A stretch of 63,097 nt of DNA from Saprolegnia diclina VS20. Lineage: Eukaryota > Oomycota > Saprolegniomycetes > Saprolegniales > Saprolegniaceae. The notes beneath the pieces were generated by a model. It was not told where the DNA came from. It searched no databases and saw only the letters and a list, made by a program, of their open reading frames with translations. Each line of letters opens with the position of its first letter. Position 1 is the first letter of the stretch. Below, piece by piece: positions 1 through 15,000 of this stretch. The translations under genes and the position numbers were made by a program. The stretch covers positions 368,714-431,810 of the forward strand of contig NW_008246116.1 in assembly GCF_000281045.1 (NCBI RefSeq), read 5' to 3'.

Positions 1-16
1 CTCTATCGCTTCGAAA

Positions 17-30
17 GTGTACTAGTACAC
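17..30. repeat. Perfect 14-bp palindrome 3' of the HECT gene
   Basis: GTGTACTAGTACAC reads the same on both strands. It lies about 40 bp beyond the HECT ligase stop codon and next to a short TA-rich run. No function is assigned. Confidence 0.5.
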
Positions 31-69
31 ATATATATACAGGTATACAGGCAGCATGGACGCGAGCAC

Positions 70-3000
70 TCATGTCGCAACGTGCTCCCAGCCCGTCGTC
101 GCGCGGTCGATAAAGTCGGCGTCCATCGTCGGCGAGTGGCTGATGGCATACAGCAGCTTCTCCATACAAATGGCCTTGGAGCTGTACCGTGGCTACGTCA
201 TCAGCATCCATGAGCACACTCCACCATCCTCATCCGTCGGTCTCGTACCAGACTCAGCGAGAAGAAGCACGTCTGCGAGTGCGGCAGGTACATGTCGGGC
301 TACACAATCAGCATGAGCGTCCCCGCGCAGAGGTGGACGTACGTTGGCGTGTTCGGCCACGACCGCAGCCTGGATCTTGAAATGCAACGTAAACTCTTCC
401 AGCGACCTAGCACGCTACGCTCCGAAACCAAACTCCAAAAACGAAACCAACCGTGGCAGACGCGACCGCGCCAGCACAAAGTTGACAAAACTGCTGCGCT
501 GCTCGTGGTTCATGTCGGTGAGGCACTGCCAGAAAAATTGAATGTGCGCGTCGTTCGGATCGACCCCTACCCCCATTCATGTCCCACCGCTCTGGTCACG
601 AGATGTACGTACCATCGTAGACGGTGATACGCTGGAGCAGCTCGACGTCAATCTCGGGCGACCCACACACGAGCTCCTCGAGCTGCGTCGGCGTAAAGAG
701 GCTCAGTGCTGCGTGCGGCACAACGGTCGCGAAACCTTCCATGAGCGGTCGCAGCTGCGCCGTCTGCGCCGCCAACCGGTGCGCCACACACGCATCGACC
801 ATTTCGATCAAGGTGGCGCTCGTGAGCGACATGTCGTCCCGCGGAGCCAGTGGGGCTTGGGCCTACGTCATCGCAATTACAATCTTTTTCTTCATCCAAC
901 AAGGGTGTACCACGCGCAGCAAGTGGTCAATGATCTCGTGCGTCTCGAGACCGGCGACTTCCTCGTCGCTGAGGCGTTCGAGGTCGTGCAGCTCACGGAC
1001 GACCATCGTGTCGACGCCGCTCCAGTCCTTTCGGTCAAGCGGCAAGCTCACGAGCGGCTTCCAAAAGAGCTCCGAGCAGTTGAGCGGAATGAGAATGCGG
1101 TGCCGCATCGCAAGCCCCAGCAGTCGCCCGAGAAACTTGAGGTGCGACGGCGATGCACCTGGCGACACGACGTACTTGTCTTGGTTGGCACCCGACGCTT
1201 GGACTGCATTCGGACACGGCTCAAAGAGGCTAGTCACGTCAGCATGACATACCATCAAGATGACGTCAGTGTGACATACCGCAAGACGGGACCAATCGGC
1301 TCTTCCCAGCCCGCTGTTTGAAACACGGCACGGTACGGTCCACCGTGGTCGTCGACGCCTTCGCCGAGGCACTTGACGTAAAACGCACGGGGCTGCCCCG
1401 CGTCCTGGAGCTCGTCCGTGTACGCCCGGCGGAGCGATGATGCGTCCCAGTTGGTCATGGCCGTCGCGAGCTGGCCGAAAATCGTCTTGTCGTACACGCC
1501 GTGCGGCTCGAGCGCTTGGATCCGGTTCAGACTCACTTCGCGAAGCCCTTCGGGTCGGTCGTACTCGTCGGACGGCGGCGTCGTGTGCGTCGTCGTGATC
1601 GCGAGCAGGTCGCGCCAAAACGCAATCTTGATGCGTTTAAAGAGCACATCACGGAGCGTCGTGAGCGCTGCCGCTGTGGCGGCGGTCGGCAGCGCAAACA
1701 AGTCGTGTCCGTGCAAGTCGACAAACGGCAGCAGCTGGGCGACCGTCCCGTTCACGACAAGAAGACACGCCAACCGTGCCGCGACCAACGACGCGTCAAA
1801 CCCGCTGAACGTGCCACGTGCGTGCTCCCACACATCGGCCCACGCCAGGTTCTCGGGCTCCGTGGCCTGTGCGTCGCACTAGAAAAGTCGATGAGTCCAT
1901 GACACCAAAAGAGAGCCAACGTACGAGGGCATCAACATGCGCGACCAGCATCACATCGTGCTGTCGGGTCCAGCTGCTCGAGCCGTCGACGAGCGCTTCG
2001 AACGCTGGTGTAAGCGGCGCGACAGGCGTCGCGAGCGGCCAAAGCGGGTCGGGGGTCGTCGAGTACTACGCGTCGTGAGTTCGACTTGGATAAACCGGAA
2101 TTGCAACCTACCACAACAAAGGGATCGGCGGTCGCTTGCACGTCGGCGTCGCTGGGCGGTGGCACGTCGTCGGGGACCGTCGTCGTCCGAGGCGTTTCGC
2201 AGATTTGGCACTTGGAGAGGTTCGGGTCGTTGAGCATCGTACACGCGTCGCAGCTCCACGCCGCCTCCTGTTCCATGGGCGCTTGGTCCAACAGCGCCAG
2301 CACTTCGGGCAGCCGCCAATACCACGCACCCGCCCCTTCTTCGCCCTCGATGAGAAACCACACACGCCCGTCGATTTGCCCGAGGATCTGCGCCGTGCCA
2401 TACCGCGTGCTGAGCGTCGCTTGCCCGCGCGTTGTCACCAGCGCCGCGTCGCGCATGGCTGCCGACACGCGTAGCGGCGTCCCCGCGCGAGTGAGGTGCA
2501 CGCGCGGCTGGAAAAAGCCTGTCGACGTCATGGACGCGTGCATCGCCTGTGCCCGCGTCCACACTGTAGCGTCTAGCAGCTGGGTCGACGCCAAGTCTTG
2601 GACGAGGCGCGCCGCCTCCAGCGCGTGATGCAGGCGGTCCGACAGGCGCAGTGTCGGGTGATGGAGGCCTTTCGTGCGACGCACAGAGAGCGCGTCACCA
2701 GGGTACGAGAGGCCAAACGCCGGGCCAAACGCACACGCTTTCCGTCCAGCTTGCGACTTGAGAAAGCGAAAGGCGACGCCCATGTCGACCACGGCCGGCC
2801 GGCCCCGCACAAAGTCGTCGCCGTCCTTGAGAAAAGCCAGCGTGCCCTTGTCCATGTCGAGTCGGATCCCAACAACGTCGCCGGCCGAGAAGTACCGACC
2901 GTAGAGCTGTTCGCCCTCGGCCTGGCTCCACTTGACGCGGTAGCTCACAAACCCATAGTCACCCCAGCCGTCCGGTGGCGACAAGACGCTCGGCGCCGCG

Positions 3001-6000
3001 ACGCCGAGGAAGACGCTGCCGTGGTTGCACGCCTCGATCGCCACTTCCCAGTAATGCACGCCCGATGTGTACGCCGTGTTGCCGCGCACCAAGAGATGCG
3101 TGCCCGTGCTCGCGTGGGCCTCAAGCCGGACGCCCATGAGGTCTTGGCTCATCGCAATCATGTCGTAGGCAGATGGCGGCGGGACGAGCGTGAACGCTTG
3201 CTCCGTATGCGCTTCCCACACACCGCACAGCTCCACGTCCTGCGTGCTCGTCTGCACAACGTCCATTGTCGACGTGACGTAGCCCAGTGTCGATGCCACT
3301 GACGGATACCACGGAGCCGTCGCATCCGCCAAGAGATCAATCACCGGCAGCGCGCTCGGGAGCGGTTCCGCAGCCACGTCGGCGTCCGTGACGTCCTCAG
3401 AGACCACTTTGCCCTTGAGAAAGCGCTGGGTGCGGGTCGTTTGCGTCGGATGGTCAACCGCGCGCTGGAAACGCAGCGTCTTCCACACCGACGGGTACAG
3501 TGTCGAGACGCAGAGCGGATGTGGCGCAACAAACGCCGGGACGCCCTCGAGGTGGTTGGCGACCCAGTGCCCGAGGTAGTACCCCTCTTTTTCGCGCAGC
3601 GTGAGCTGTCCGAGGCCGTGTCGACGCCCGTGCGCCCAGTGCCCAAGAAAGCGCTCGTGGCTGTGGCTCGGCGGGTACCGGAGCTCGCCGCGGCCGTGCT
3701 TGAGCCCGCGCACAAACACGCTCGTCTGCGGTCGATACACGCTGATGCACGGCACAAAGCCGTTGGTACCGTTGACAAAGCACTGCATCGGCAGCGACAA
3801 GTGCAGATTCGAGAAAGCCGTGCCAAGGAGAAGCCCGTTGCGATACACGACCAGCGTCCCGAGGTCCATGTTGAGCTCGAGGCCGACCACGTCGCCTTGT
3901 GCAAACCCGGTGCTCGCAAGCCGCTGGCTGTGGCCAGCGTGGTACGTCTTGCCGGTCGCGCAAAAGCCCCAGCCGTACGCGTCGCCGCCGAGAAGACCAT
4001 TCGGGTCGGCACTCGGCGTCGCGATCCCGACACGGAGACCGTCCGTGGCTTGCAGCGCCGTGATCTCAACCTCCCAGTGGATCGACCCGCGGGCAAGCGA
4101 CGGCGGCGGTGGCGCCACACGCGACGTGACCCGATGGTGCGCACATACCGGTGCAAACTGCTTGGTCCGGTGGTTGAACACGTCGACGTGCGAGACATCG
4201 ACGACCGACGCCACTGCCACAAACCCCGGAGGCGGCGCAAACTGGAACGGTGTGTGGCCCACGTTGATCTTGGCGCCTTGGCCGCTCGAGAAGCTGCCCG
4301 CCGGGTACAGCCCGGCACTCCATGGCACTTGGGCGTAGTCGGCTTCGGCAAACGCAAGCCCGAGGTCGACGCCATTGTGCGTGAACCGCATTTCGCGCGC
4401 GTCCATGTCGAGCAGGACGCCGAGGACGTCGCCATTGGTCCAGCTCCACGACTCGGACCCGTACGCGTGGCCCGTGTTGCACCATTTCTTACGGCGCTTG
4501 CCGTCGACGCCAAACGAGCCAAAGTGATCGCCGACGCCGTGGGTCGTAAACGCCGGGCGGAAGCCAGGACTCGCCCACCCGAGCTGCATGAGACCCTTGG
4601 ACTGCAGCACGAGCTCATAGTACACTTTGCCGTGTGTCACAAGACCGTGCACGCGCACCGTGATGAACGTATCGGTGCGGTTCTGCACGAAAAGCTGTTG
4701 GTCCAGCGAGAGATCGGGCGACGGCGAGGCGTGCCAGTGCTTGGTCATCGCGTCGACTCCAAACGCGCAAAAGACGAGCCCCGCGCGCTTCTTGCCTTTG
4801 CGCAGGAGACTCTGCACCCGTCGGCCGCCGTCAAACACTTCGATCGCGTCGCTGCACGACGGCAAGAACGACATGGCCGTCGGCAGCGACGTGACAACGG
4901 TCTGGGCCAATGTCGTGGTCCACGCGCCGATTAGCTGCCCCGCGCGGTGGCGGCCCGAGAAGCGCATGTGCGCCATCCACTCGAGCGGCGAGTACGTTTC
5001 CTTGATATCTTGGCGAAGGCTCTCGATCGCAAACGACAATTCGCCGTCCTGCGTCGCTTGGCCACATACAATGCACGTGATGCGGGCGTTGAGGATGAGA
5101 CGCCCCATGACGACATACGACGACAACGATGACGTCGAGGACGTGGCGTACAGCTCGAGGAAAAAGGCCATCGATCGCGATTGGCTCCAAGGACCCCCGA
5201 GCGCCGCGCAAGCGTCGCGTGTCCACGTCCCGGCGCCGGAAAAGACGACGTTCGAGGTCGGCAGCGACAAGACCTTGGGCGGTACGATCGTGTGCGACGG
5301 CGCACACGTCCAGCTGGCGCCGACAATCGCGCTCTCGTTCAAGTGCTCGCTTACGTCGTAAACGTGCGCCCCGGCGCCTTCCTGGAGCGGCCAGTGGCCC
5401 GCGATCGTCAGCGCGGGGACCAAGTCGTCCGTCGTCTTGGCACTGGACACCGCATCATCGCCGACGCTGCTGCACTGGTGCAGATCGAGCGCCGAGAGCG
5501 CAGCAATGTGGGCGTCACCGAGTGCGGCGTTAAAGTACCGGACATTGGCAATGCGGCCGCGGACGCCATACATGTCGTGGCCGATAAACTGCATCGGGAG
5601 CGCAAACCCGGTTACTGCTTGCGTCGCAACTCGGACACCGTTGAGATATAGCGTCACCTGCGTCGGCGACGCGACGAGGCTGAGCACCGACCACGTATCG
5701 TACGGCACCATCGTTTCAAACGCCGTCGTCGAGCTCGGCTCACGGTAGCTCACAACACTCACGCCAGCGTGCTCGACCGAGCGCAGCGCAATGCAGCCGT
5801 TGGTCGACGACGCAAGAATCGCCTTGGCGCCGCCGCGTTCGGGAGAGAGGCAGTACTGCGCCGTCCACGGCGGCAAGAGGTCGTCGGTCGCAAGCCCCAC
5901 GTAGCTGCAGCCGCCTTTGAACCGCAGCGCGTACCGCATGATGGGCGTCGCCGGCGCCGGAAAGCGCTGTAGCACCGAGACGAGCTCCATGTGCGCTTGA

Positions 6001-9000
6001 AAGTACCGCGAGTAGAGCGGGTACACTTCGTCTTCAAACGCCAAAAGCCGACGGACATTCTCCTCGAGGTACGTCACCGAGAGCGCACGCCGAAGCGCGA
6101 CGCGCACGTCACTGGACACGGTCGTGTCGTTGAGCGCGCGCAAGAGCATGCGTCCGAGGACTTGGAGAGCCTTTTGCTGCACTTCGAGATGGCTCGCCTG
6201 GAGCGCTTTGACCCAGATAAAGTACAGATCGTAGGCCACGCTCGTCGGCGTGAGTGCAATGGCCTCGTCGCTCTCAAGGAGCCAGGACGTGAGCAGCCCG
6301 AGGAAGCGCAAGTCGGCGTCGTTGCCAAAGTACGCGTCGAGCTTGTCGCTGTGCGCGTGCCGCCACGAGAGCGTGCCTTGGTGTCCATCCCGCAAAAATC
6401 GGTCCATCTGGTCGCCAAGAAACGCTGTAATCGCACTTCGGAGCGGGTTTGCCGTCGCACAGAGCGCACGCACCGTCGGCCGGAGCAGCTCGGGCGTCGT
6501 GAGGCGCGTCGTTCCCAGCGGCGACCGCGTCGGCGCCGTCGCAAAGTCGCTCACCCACGCCCGGTGCGCAACGAGGCTCACAAACGGCACAAACAAATCT
6601 TCGTGCCCGTCAAAGACGTCGAGCAGCACCGGAATGTCGTCCTTGCACGCTGCGAGAACACCGACACCGAGCCGACGCGCATACAGCACACGGAGCGTCG
6701 TCGACGTTGCGAGCACGTCACTTGCGAGCTCGTCGGCTGAAAACTTGGCCGCGCGCTCGGCAAACCCGACCCGCGACGACGCCGGCGCCCACGGGTGGAA
6801 CACATGCTCTCGCTCGTAGTTCGAACTCGACGGCGTCTCGTCATGAAAGCAAAACGTCATGTCTGAGAGCTGCTCGGGGTCGTCAAGCGGTCGAATGCAG
6901 TGGCGTCGCGCGAGTGCGGCCTCGATCCCCGAGGACGCAAGACCGTCGTCGACATGAGCGCGCAACTGAATGGCCGACACCACCGCGGGTTGCCCGAGTG
7001 TTGCGAACGAGACGTGCGAGAGGCGCGGCGCGGCCCACTCGAGAAGCATGCTGGCGCGCGCAACGACATGACCATAGCCGAGGTGCACACGCGTCCGCGT
7101 CACGACCAGCCAGTACGGCACCGCATACGAGGGATCACAGAACGCACCCGTGTCACTCGCCAGAAGCCGCTTCTCCGAGCTACCCGCCGCAATGTCGTAG
7201 ACTTCGAGCAGCGTATTGTGTTTGGCACCCAACACCACTTCGTGCACCGCAGCTTCGTCCAGCGACGCAAAGAGACCCAGCGTCACATCGCTCGTCGCTT
7301 GCACCGAGAACGTCACGACCGTCGAAAGCGCGTTGGTCAAGGCCCACAAAGCTGTATACGCCGACCCCGAGACGTCCACGGTTGTTGCGTCCGTCAGGAC
7401 GTGACGCGACCCAATGTCGTCGATCGGCTCACACTCGAGATTGGGCGCCGGCTCGCGCGGTGTGCCCGGCGTCCCCGGCGTCTCTGGCGTCACCAGCGTC
7501 GTCATTGCGTCGTTTGTGGGCGCGTCCAGCAAGTGGCCGTTGCTCAGAATCCAGTTGAGCGCCGTGTTGACTTCGTGGTTGGACTCTTCGAGCGCGCGCT
7601 TGCACCACGCTTCGGGGAACCCCATCGTCATCATCGACTGCAGCCGCACATCGAGGACGCGGTCGGCCGACGACCGTTGATCGCGGTGCAAGGGCGTTGG
7701 GCCCGATCGCAAAAACGCCTCGTGGTACTCGAGCAAGCGGTGTAGCTCTTCGTCGTCGTGCATGGCCTGCAGCACAAACGCCAGCGAAATCAACGGCGGG
7801 TCTTGTTCGTGCCGCCGCGAGACCTCGATCGCAAGGCTAAGCACGTCGGCCGCCAAGCACTCGCACGTCGCACAGAGGTACGGCCCCAGCTGCAGCGCGT
7901 TGCACGTGTCCCGCCACGCTGCGCCCGTGCCCGGCATCGCCATCTCGAGCTGCGCCACGACGTAGTCGACGATCCGCGTCTCGTGGACGCCCCACTCGAC
8001 GCCCCAATGGTCGCGGTTCGAGAGCCATTCGTTGGCTTCGGCACACGCCGCTTGGAGCATCTCGGGCAGCGCAATTTCCCGGTAGACTGTCTCGACAGCA
8101 GTCTGAGCATCCAGTCGCGTCGCCGCACTGCGCTCGATCGTGGTCCAGACACTCAAGAGGCTCTCGACAGTCTTGAAGAGCATGTGATTGAGTAGCGCTT
8201 CGAGCCACTGGATCGCATCCGACCCAATGCCAACCGGCGTATCAAACGTCGAGACTTGCTTGAGCGTGCAAAGCAATCCGTCGTCAAAGGCCACGTTGCA
8301 CACGGTGACGGCAACGTCGTCGGTCGGCGTCGGCGGCGGCGCCTCGGAGAACGCCGGCAACGGGTACAGACCGTCACGCACACTGCCATACACTTGGTTG
8401 TACTGGAGCGCTTGCAGCATCTCAAACTTGGCTTCGACGAGCGGAAGACTCGGGAGTCCGCTCGACGTCGAGAGAAGGCCACCGAGTTCAAAGACCTTGC
8501 GTGCAATCACGGGGCTCTTGGCGACAATGTCAAACAGCTGCGTCGGATGCTCGCAAAAGAGGCGGTGGGCGACGTGCAGGAGGTGCAGAAAGAGCGCGTC
8601 GCTGGGCATGGGCGCCAGCAACGCGTTGGCCGTCGACTCGAGGATGGCGTCGACAAACGCATCCGACAAGATCGTGAGCGACAGCGTGTGCTTGGGCACT
8701 GTCGTCATCTCGGCCGTCGACACGGGCGTCGATGCGTGGTCGCAGAGCACGGTGGCGCTGCCCAAGTCGCACGTCGGGTCGAGCAGCATGACCATACCGT
8801 CGTGCTGTGGCAGGATAGCGTACCCACCGTACCGAATCGGCTCGACAAACGACCCGAGGACGCCAAGGACGCCGATTTGCAGCGTGACGTCGTCCGACCG
8901 AAACATGCTTTGGGAAATCTCCAGCACAAGCGGATGCCACGCCGCTTCCGCCAGCAAAACGCGGAGGAGGCTCACGCTCTCGGACGCCAGCGAGAGCGCC

Positions 9001-12000
9001 GATCGGCTCGAGCGCGGGAGGGTCTCCGACGGCGGCGCGTGGAGCGGTGCGCCAACCGCTCGGACGAGAAAGCGAACCAAGTCGGCGGCACCCCGCACGC
9101 TTGACGGCGTCGCGACGAGTCCTTCCAGTGTAAACGGCAGCTCGAGCGTCACCACCACGGGGTTGCACACGGGAAGGAGCGTCGAGAGGAGTTGCATCGA
9201 CCGGACTTGCGGCTCAGTCACGCCAAAGCAGGCAATCGTCACAAAGATCGACAGCCACGGCGTCGTTGCGAGTGACGCATTGCACGCCGGCGACGACGAC
9301 ACAAACTGGAGCAGCGACAAAATCCCCAACAAACTCGGGTTCTCCCCGAGCACGTCGAGCGCATACGTCGTGCGCGACGTCTTGTGCGACTCGAGAAGGC
9401 GACATACGACGAGCGAGAGTTCGTTGTAGAGCATGTCAAACACGGCCGAGCTCAGCGTTTGGGGCCCCGAGAGCTGCCGCTTGAAGTGTGGCGGCGTCAG
9501 AACGTGCGACGGTGCGAGGGCCTGGTTCGGGTTGCCGTCGCCTTCGCTCGCGACCTGGACGGCCAAGAGGTACACGACCTTCATCGTTGCTTGGCGGACG
9601 TCGGCGCGGCCCACATCGAGGAGCTCTTGGAGCACGTGAAAGACGCGGCCGGCCGCGACGAGTGCGTGGTCATCGGGCAAAATGCGCACGCCGAGCGCGT
9701 CCAGCAAAAGCAGCTGCCAGCTCGTCGGCTGTGTCGTTGCGACCGAGAGGTGCCGCACAAGGGCATTGTAGTAGCCTTCGAACGCACAGCGCACGTCGTG
9801 CTGGAGCGCATACGGACAGCCCGAGATGCCCGACGAGTAGTGCCACACGTCGACCGCACGGATCGCAGCGACCACTTGGAGCAAAATCGCCGCTTTGCAC
9901 GGCAGACGCAGCGCCGAGACGAGCTTGGTCACGCGGCGAAGGCCGTGCGCACGCTGGAGCGCCATGGCCTGCGCGCTCTGAAGGTGCTCGCTGAGCTTTT
10001 TCAGATTGCAGTCGCTGCGGCAAAACGCCGCAATGCTTGCAATGATCTCGGCGTCGACGTCACGGAGGCTGGCGTCCGGTGTCTCGTCCGCGTCAAACGA
10101 GCTGCTGCGCTTGCCCATCGAGATCTTGCGCACGAGCGTCGGCAGCTCGTGGTAGTAGACACCAATGCCATCGTCGGCTTTGGTTGGACTCAAATGCAGT
10201 AAAAAGTCCACCTTGGCCAATAGCGTGGCGGCAATCTCGTCGTACGATAGTCCGTGTGAGTTCTTGAGCCGAAGTGCATACGCCTTGAGCTCGTACGCCT
10301 TTTGCCACAGCGACCGAAGCGGCTTGGGCGCCGGCGACGTCTTGGTACCGGCGGCCTTGTCCTCAAACTCGGCATACGAGCTCATGCCGCAGTGGTACAG
10401 CATACACCCGAGCACGGCGCGGATCGCCTTCTCCAGACTCGCACCGCCCATGCGCACCACGAGCGGGCTTGCGTTGGCAAACTTGAGCACCCACTTGTCA
10501 AAAGCCGGGTGGAGGCCGTCCATGAGCTGCTTGAAGAACGCCGACGTCGACGGTTTGCTCGACGACAACCCGGCTTGAAACAGCGGCGACCGGAGCCAAC
10601 GCGCGTCGGCCTCGTCAATGTGTGTCTCGGGCGAGGCGCCAATGAGCTGCCCGTACAAGTGGCCGCCGAGCCCCGCGAGCAAGAGGCGCGCGTCCGACTC
10701 GTCACTGGACGACATACTCGAAGGCTCTTGCAGCAAAATCTCGTCGATCGTGTCGAGGACAAACGGCTCGTCGTCGACGTTCGACCAGCACAGCATGGAC
10801 GCGACGACCGGCGTCAACAGCGACGACAGTGCTTGCCGTGCTGGCGCTGGCTTGCACGCCGCAAGCAGCGTCTTGGCGTAAAAGGCGGCCAGCGGTGTCG
10901 GCTCGAGGCTTGGCGGGGCATTCCGGCCGTCGACCGTGATTGCCTCACCACCAAGAGGCACGACCGAGGTCGAAAAGGCAATGCTGTCGTGCGCGTTGCA
11001 GAGCGAGACCGCGGGCGCGTACGCCTCGCCGGCGACCAAGTCGAGCACAAGCGCAGGGCCCACGGGCGCATTCGACGCTGTGTTGACCACGAGAAGGGTT
11101 CCCGCGGTCGAGTCGAGCTTCATGTCGAGTACGATCGGCGCCGCGCCGAGGAACGGCAGATGCGCCGACTTGGTGCGAACCCCCACATGGTACCAGTCGC
11201 CAGTGAGCTGCCAGCCGTAGCTACTGGGATCACTACCGACATACGACCGCGCCGTGGACGATGATGGTGCAGTCGACGCAATGCCAAGAAAGAGCTGGCC
11301 AATGTTCTGGACCTGGGTTACCGTCACTTGCCACGTGTGCACGCCCGACCCTACTCAGTACGTGTGGCTACCACACCAGAGAGTACTCTCGCTACACCTC
11401 GCGTAAACGTCTTGGACCCCAACGCCGTGCGCCACGCTCCGCCCATCGTGTTGGTGACACTCAAGCCATCGGCTAAAACTTGGAGCTTCTCGTCCGACGC
11501 GCCTTCAAAGCGCAAGTGCCCGCCCAGCGGTGATGCGGTCGCCTTGGCCTGTCCGTCGAGCAGTGCTGTGAGCGAGTAGGCGCGCTGTGTCAGCTGCGCA
11601 TTGTTGGCCGCGTGCTCGTCGAGAAGCAGCATTCCGTCGGTCGGGTCGACGTCAAAGACCCAGCCACCCGTGAGCAATTCGACGTACTGTACAGAGTCGT
11701 TTGGGTACTGGAGCACGTTCTTGGTCTCGATGAGTTGGCCAATGCTGAGCGTGCGGCCTGTCTTGGGCGCCTTGACGTTCGGCGTCTCGCGCACACCAAT
11801 AGGGCAGTTGACGACCTTGAAGAAGCGCGTGTCGTCGTGCCACTGCAAGAGGCGCGACACGGTGCACGGTGTCCAGTGCCGCCGCAAGTCGGCAAGTAAA
11901 CGGTCTTGGAGCGACACCAAGAGCGACCGTGCCGACGATGTTCCATGCGTCGACGCAGTCAGCAGCGCTTTCAAAATCGTTTTGGTCGTCTCGATCGGCA

Positions 12001-15000
12001 CGGCCAGCGTACTCGCCACATAGAAGCGCTGCCACTCTTCGTACAAGACAACGAGTTGCTCGGCCGGTGATGTCGCGTCCAGCGATGGCATGCGCGGGAG
12101 TTTCTCGAGCACGCTAATGACCTCGGCCTTCGTGATGAGCGGGATGTTGTCGTCGCTCGTGTCGAGAAGACTGCGCTTGACGGCATCGAGCGCCCACGGG
12201 AAGAGCAATGACGACGACGATGGCGCGTCACTGGCCGGCATCCACTGCGCGAGCAAATGCGGCGTCGACGTCAGCGTGTCGCAGAGCGTGTCGAGACGCA
12301 ACGCTGGGGCGTCGACGCATGTCAAGAGCCGCAAAAGGAGCTCGGCGCGGGCCAGCGGTGTCGGGCAAAACACTTCAAGGCCGGCGGTTTGCGCCAGAAT
12401 CGCTTCGGCGCGCACAGCGTCGTTCATGTCATCGTCATACCAATCAACCGTCTCGCAACGCAACAACATGTCACGTAAGCGCTCCGCAAACGACGACGAC
12501 GACGACGACGACGACGTTTGCATACCGAGGCCGACGCTGGCCGGCGGCAGCCCGAGGGACGTAGACGAGTGCGAACTCAGCGGCGCAAAGTTGGCCCGCA
12601 AGACGCGCAAGAGCCCGAACACCTGCGGACCATCGAGAAGGTCCTTCTCCTGCATCCACTGCGCCAGCACCGAATGCAGCAAAAGGAACGTCAGCACGTG
12701 CGGCCACACGACCGACGACACAACGTCGACAGCACCCAACGCCAACGACAGGTGCTTGACACGCAGCGACGCAATCGTGGCCGCCGCACGCGGCTCGAGG
12801 GCGGCAAGAATCTGGCCAGGCAGGTTCGTCTCCGGTATGGCTGTCGTCGTCGTCGTCACGATGCCATGCCCCGCCGCGTCCGGCTGCGTCGTCCACCCCG
12901 CGTCCGAGGCAAGCGAGCCATGCCAGAGCGGGACACGCCCCGTGGTATCGTGGACAATGGTCCCACGGCCTTGAACGAACGCGTACCGTGCCACGTCTCT
13001 TGGCGGCTGCTTCTCGCAGGGCGGACTCGCCAAAACGCGCACGAGACGCACGTCGCCCTGCCACGGCGCAAAGCTCGGCACACTCGGCGCGCCGCCGACA
13101 ACAAACGCCAGCGACAGACTCAGACCGTTCGGATCGAGCGACGCGCCACTCGAAACAACCCGTTCGACAGCGACGCCATCGACGTAAAAGACGACGCGGT
13201 CGGTCGTAAAGCTGAGCCCAATCTTGTGCACGGTGTTGTCGCAGAGGTAGCGCTGGGCTGTGGCAAACTTGCGTTCGCGCGACCGCAAGCAGAGACGCCC
13301 GGTCGGCGTGACCCCCAAGACAAAGAGGTACGAAGGACCGGCAGACTCCAAGCACCCGAGCACGACTTGGAACTGTGGATGGTGTGTGTAGCGGACAATG
13401 GCCTCGCAGTGAAAGGCGTGTGGCCACTTGGGACAGGCTTGGAAAAGGCGCGCCGGCACAAGCAGAGGTCCGCCCGTCGACGGCGCGTAGGCGACATCCA
13501 GAGCGGGTTGTGGCGCATACGTGGTCTCGAGGCGCAGCGCATTCGATGGGGCTGTCCCGACCACCGTGCTCTCGCGCGATACGTGCAGTGCCTCGAGCGA
13601 CGCCTTCTTACTCGCGACAAACTTGGACAGTTCCTTGACCGAGAGCGCTTTGGTTTCGTGCAGCTGCACGTGGTGCAGGTACCCACGAAAGCCCTTGTAG
13701 TCGGTCGTCGCCTTCTTGACGCCAACCGGCGTCTTACCAAAATGGAACGGATGGGTGTTGTGGAGCACCTTGTCGGCCAGCGTCAAGCTCCGGTCCTCCT
13801 TGCCGTTGAGCACCAAGCGCAGCGTGAGGTCGTCACACACGATTGCGACATGCGTCCAGCGGTGCGTTGCAAGCGGCGCCGACGAGACCACGGTCGAGTT
13901 CCAGTCGGACGCGGTCGAGACACACACCGCGAGGAGCAGTCGGTCGCAGCTCAGAAAGACACTTGGCGTGCGCTGCATCGAGGCGTCCTGGCCCTTGAGG
14001 CAGATCGTGCGCCACGGCCGCGGCTCGGACCCGTCCTGCAGCGGCAGCGGGTAGATGAAGAACGAGAGCGTCCACGCTGACGGCGACAACTGCACGCTGC
14101 GACCGACGCGGACGCTGGTGCCCATCTCGGGGTAAAACTCGGTGCACGGCGCAGGCAGTAGCGGGACACCGCCGACCGCGGTCGCCTCGACCGTGGGCAC
14201 AGGTGGCTGGAACCCGAGTTGCTGCCACACACTTGCATACACGCTGCTGCGCGGTGTCGACAAGAGCGACTGGAACCCGCGGTGTCCAACGCTGAGCGCT
14301 GGTGTCCACGCCGTCAACGGTGCGACAACTGCCGTTGTTGTCGCAAGTGGGGTCGAGAACGACACGACGCCGGTCGTCCCGTCGATCACCACCGTAAGCG
14401 AGCTCCACGCGCTTGACGCCTCCGTCGACGTAGCGACGATGGCACCGTCGCGGTAGATGTGACGGCCGTCAAAGCCGATCGATTCCATGTCATCGCCGAG
14501 CCCAACGGTGTGGCAGCGTCGCCCCGGCGCCATCCAACCGACACGCAGGCCCGTCTCGATGGCCGTCGTCGTCGAGAGTGTGTAGCGAAACGGACCACGC
14601 GTGACGACGCAAGCAACGGCAGCCAGCGTCGTGGACTCGGATAAGGACGGTGTCGCATGCAGCGTGTTGTCGTCGTCGATCGTGATCGCCGCAGACGCGG
14701 CGCCGTCCAATGGGACCCACTGCAAGCGCTTGTACGCGTCGTTCTCGGTGCGAATGTCGGAGCGCGCCTTGTCGCGAAGTTCGTGCAGATTGAGTTGGGC
14801 AGTGCTGTCCTCGAGTGCGGCGAGCGCCGTCCGCACGCGGTCGGCAAGATCGCGCGCCTTGGCCTCGCTCGTCGATTTTGGAAGCAGCAACGACGCTTTG
14901 AGGAGCACGAGGAGCTCCAAGAAGAGCAACTCTTCCTTGGTGACGTGACCCTTGGTCTTGGACTGGCGCAGGAAGCCAGAGACCGCTTGGTACAAGACGG

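Noticed and set aside
12490-12520. GAC microsatellite as a CRISPR-like or regulatory array
   Set aside because: It is a short (GAC)n run coding for a Ser stretch inside the HECT gene. No spacer structure or other array was found in the window.
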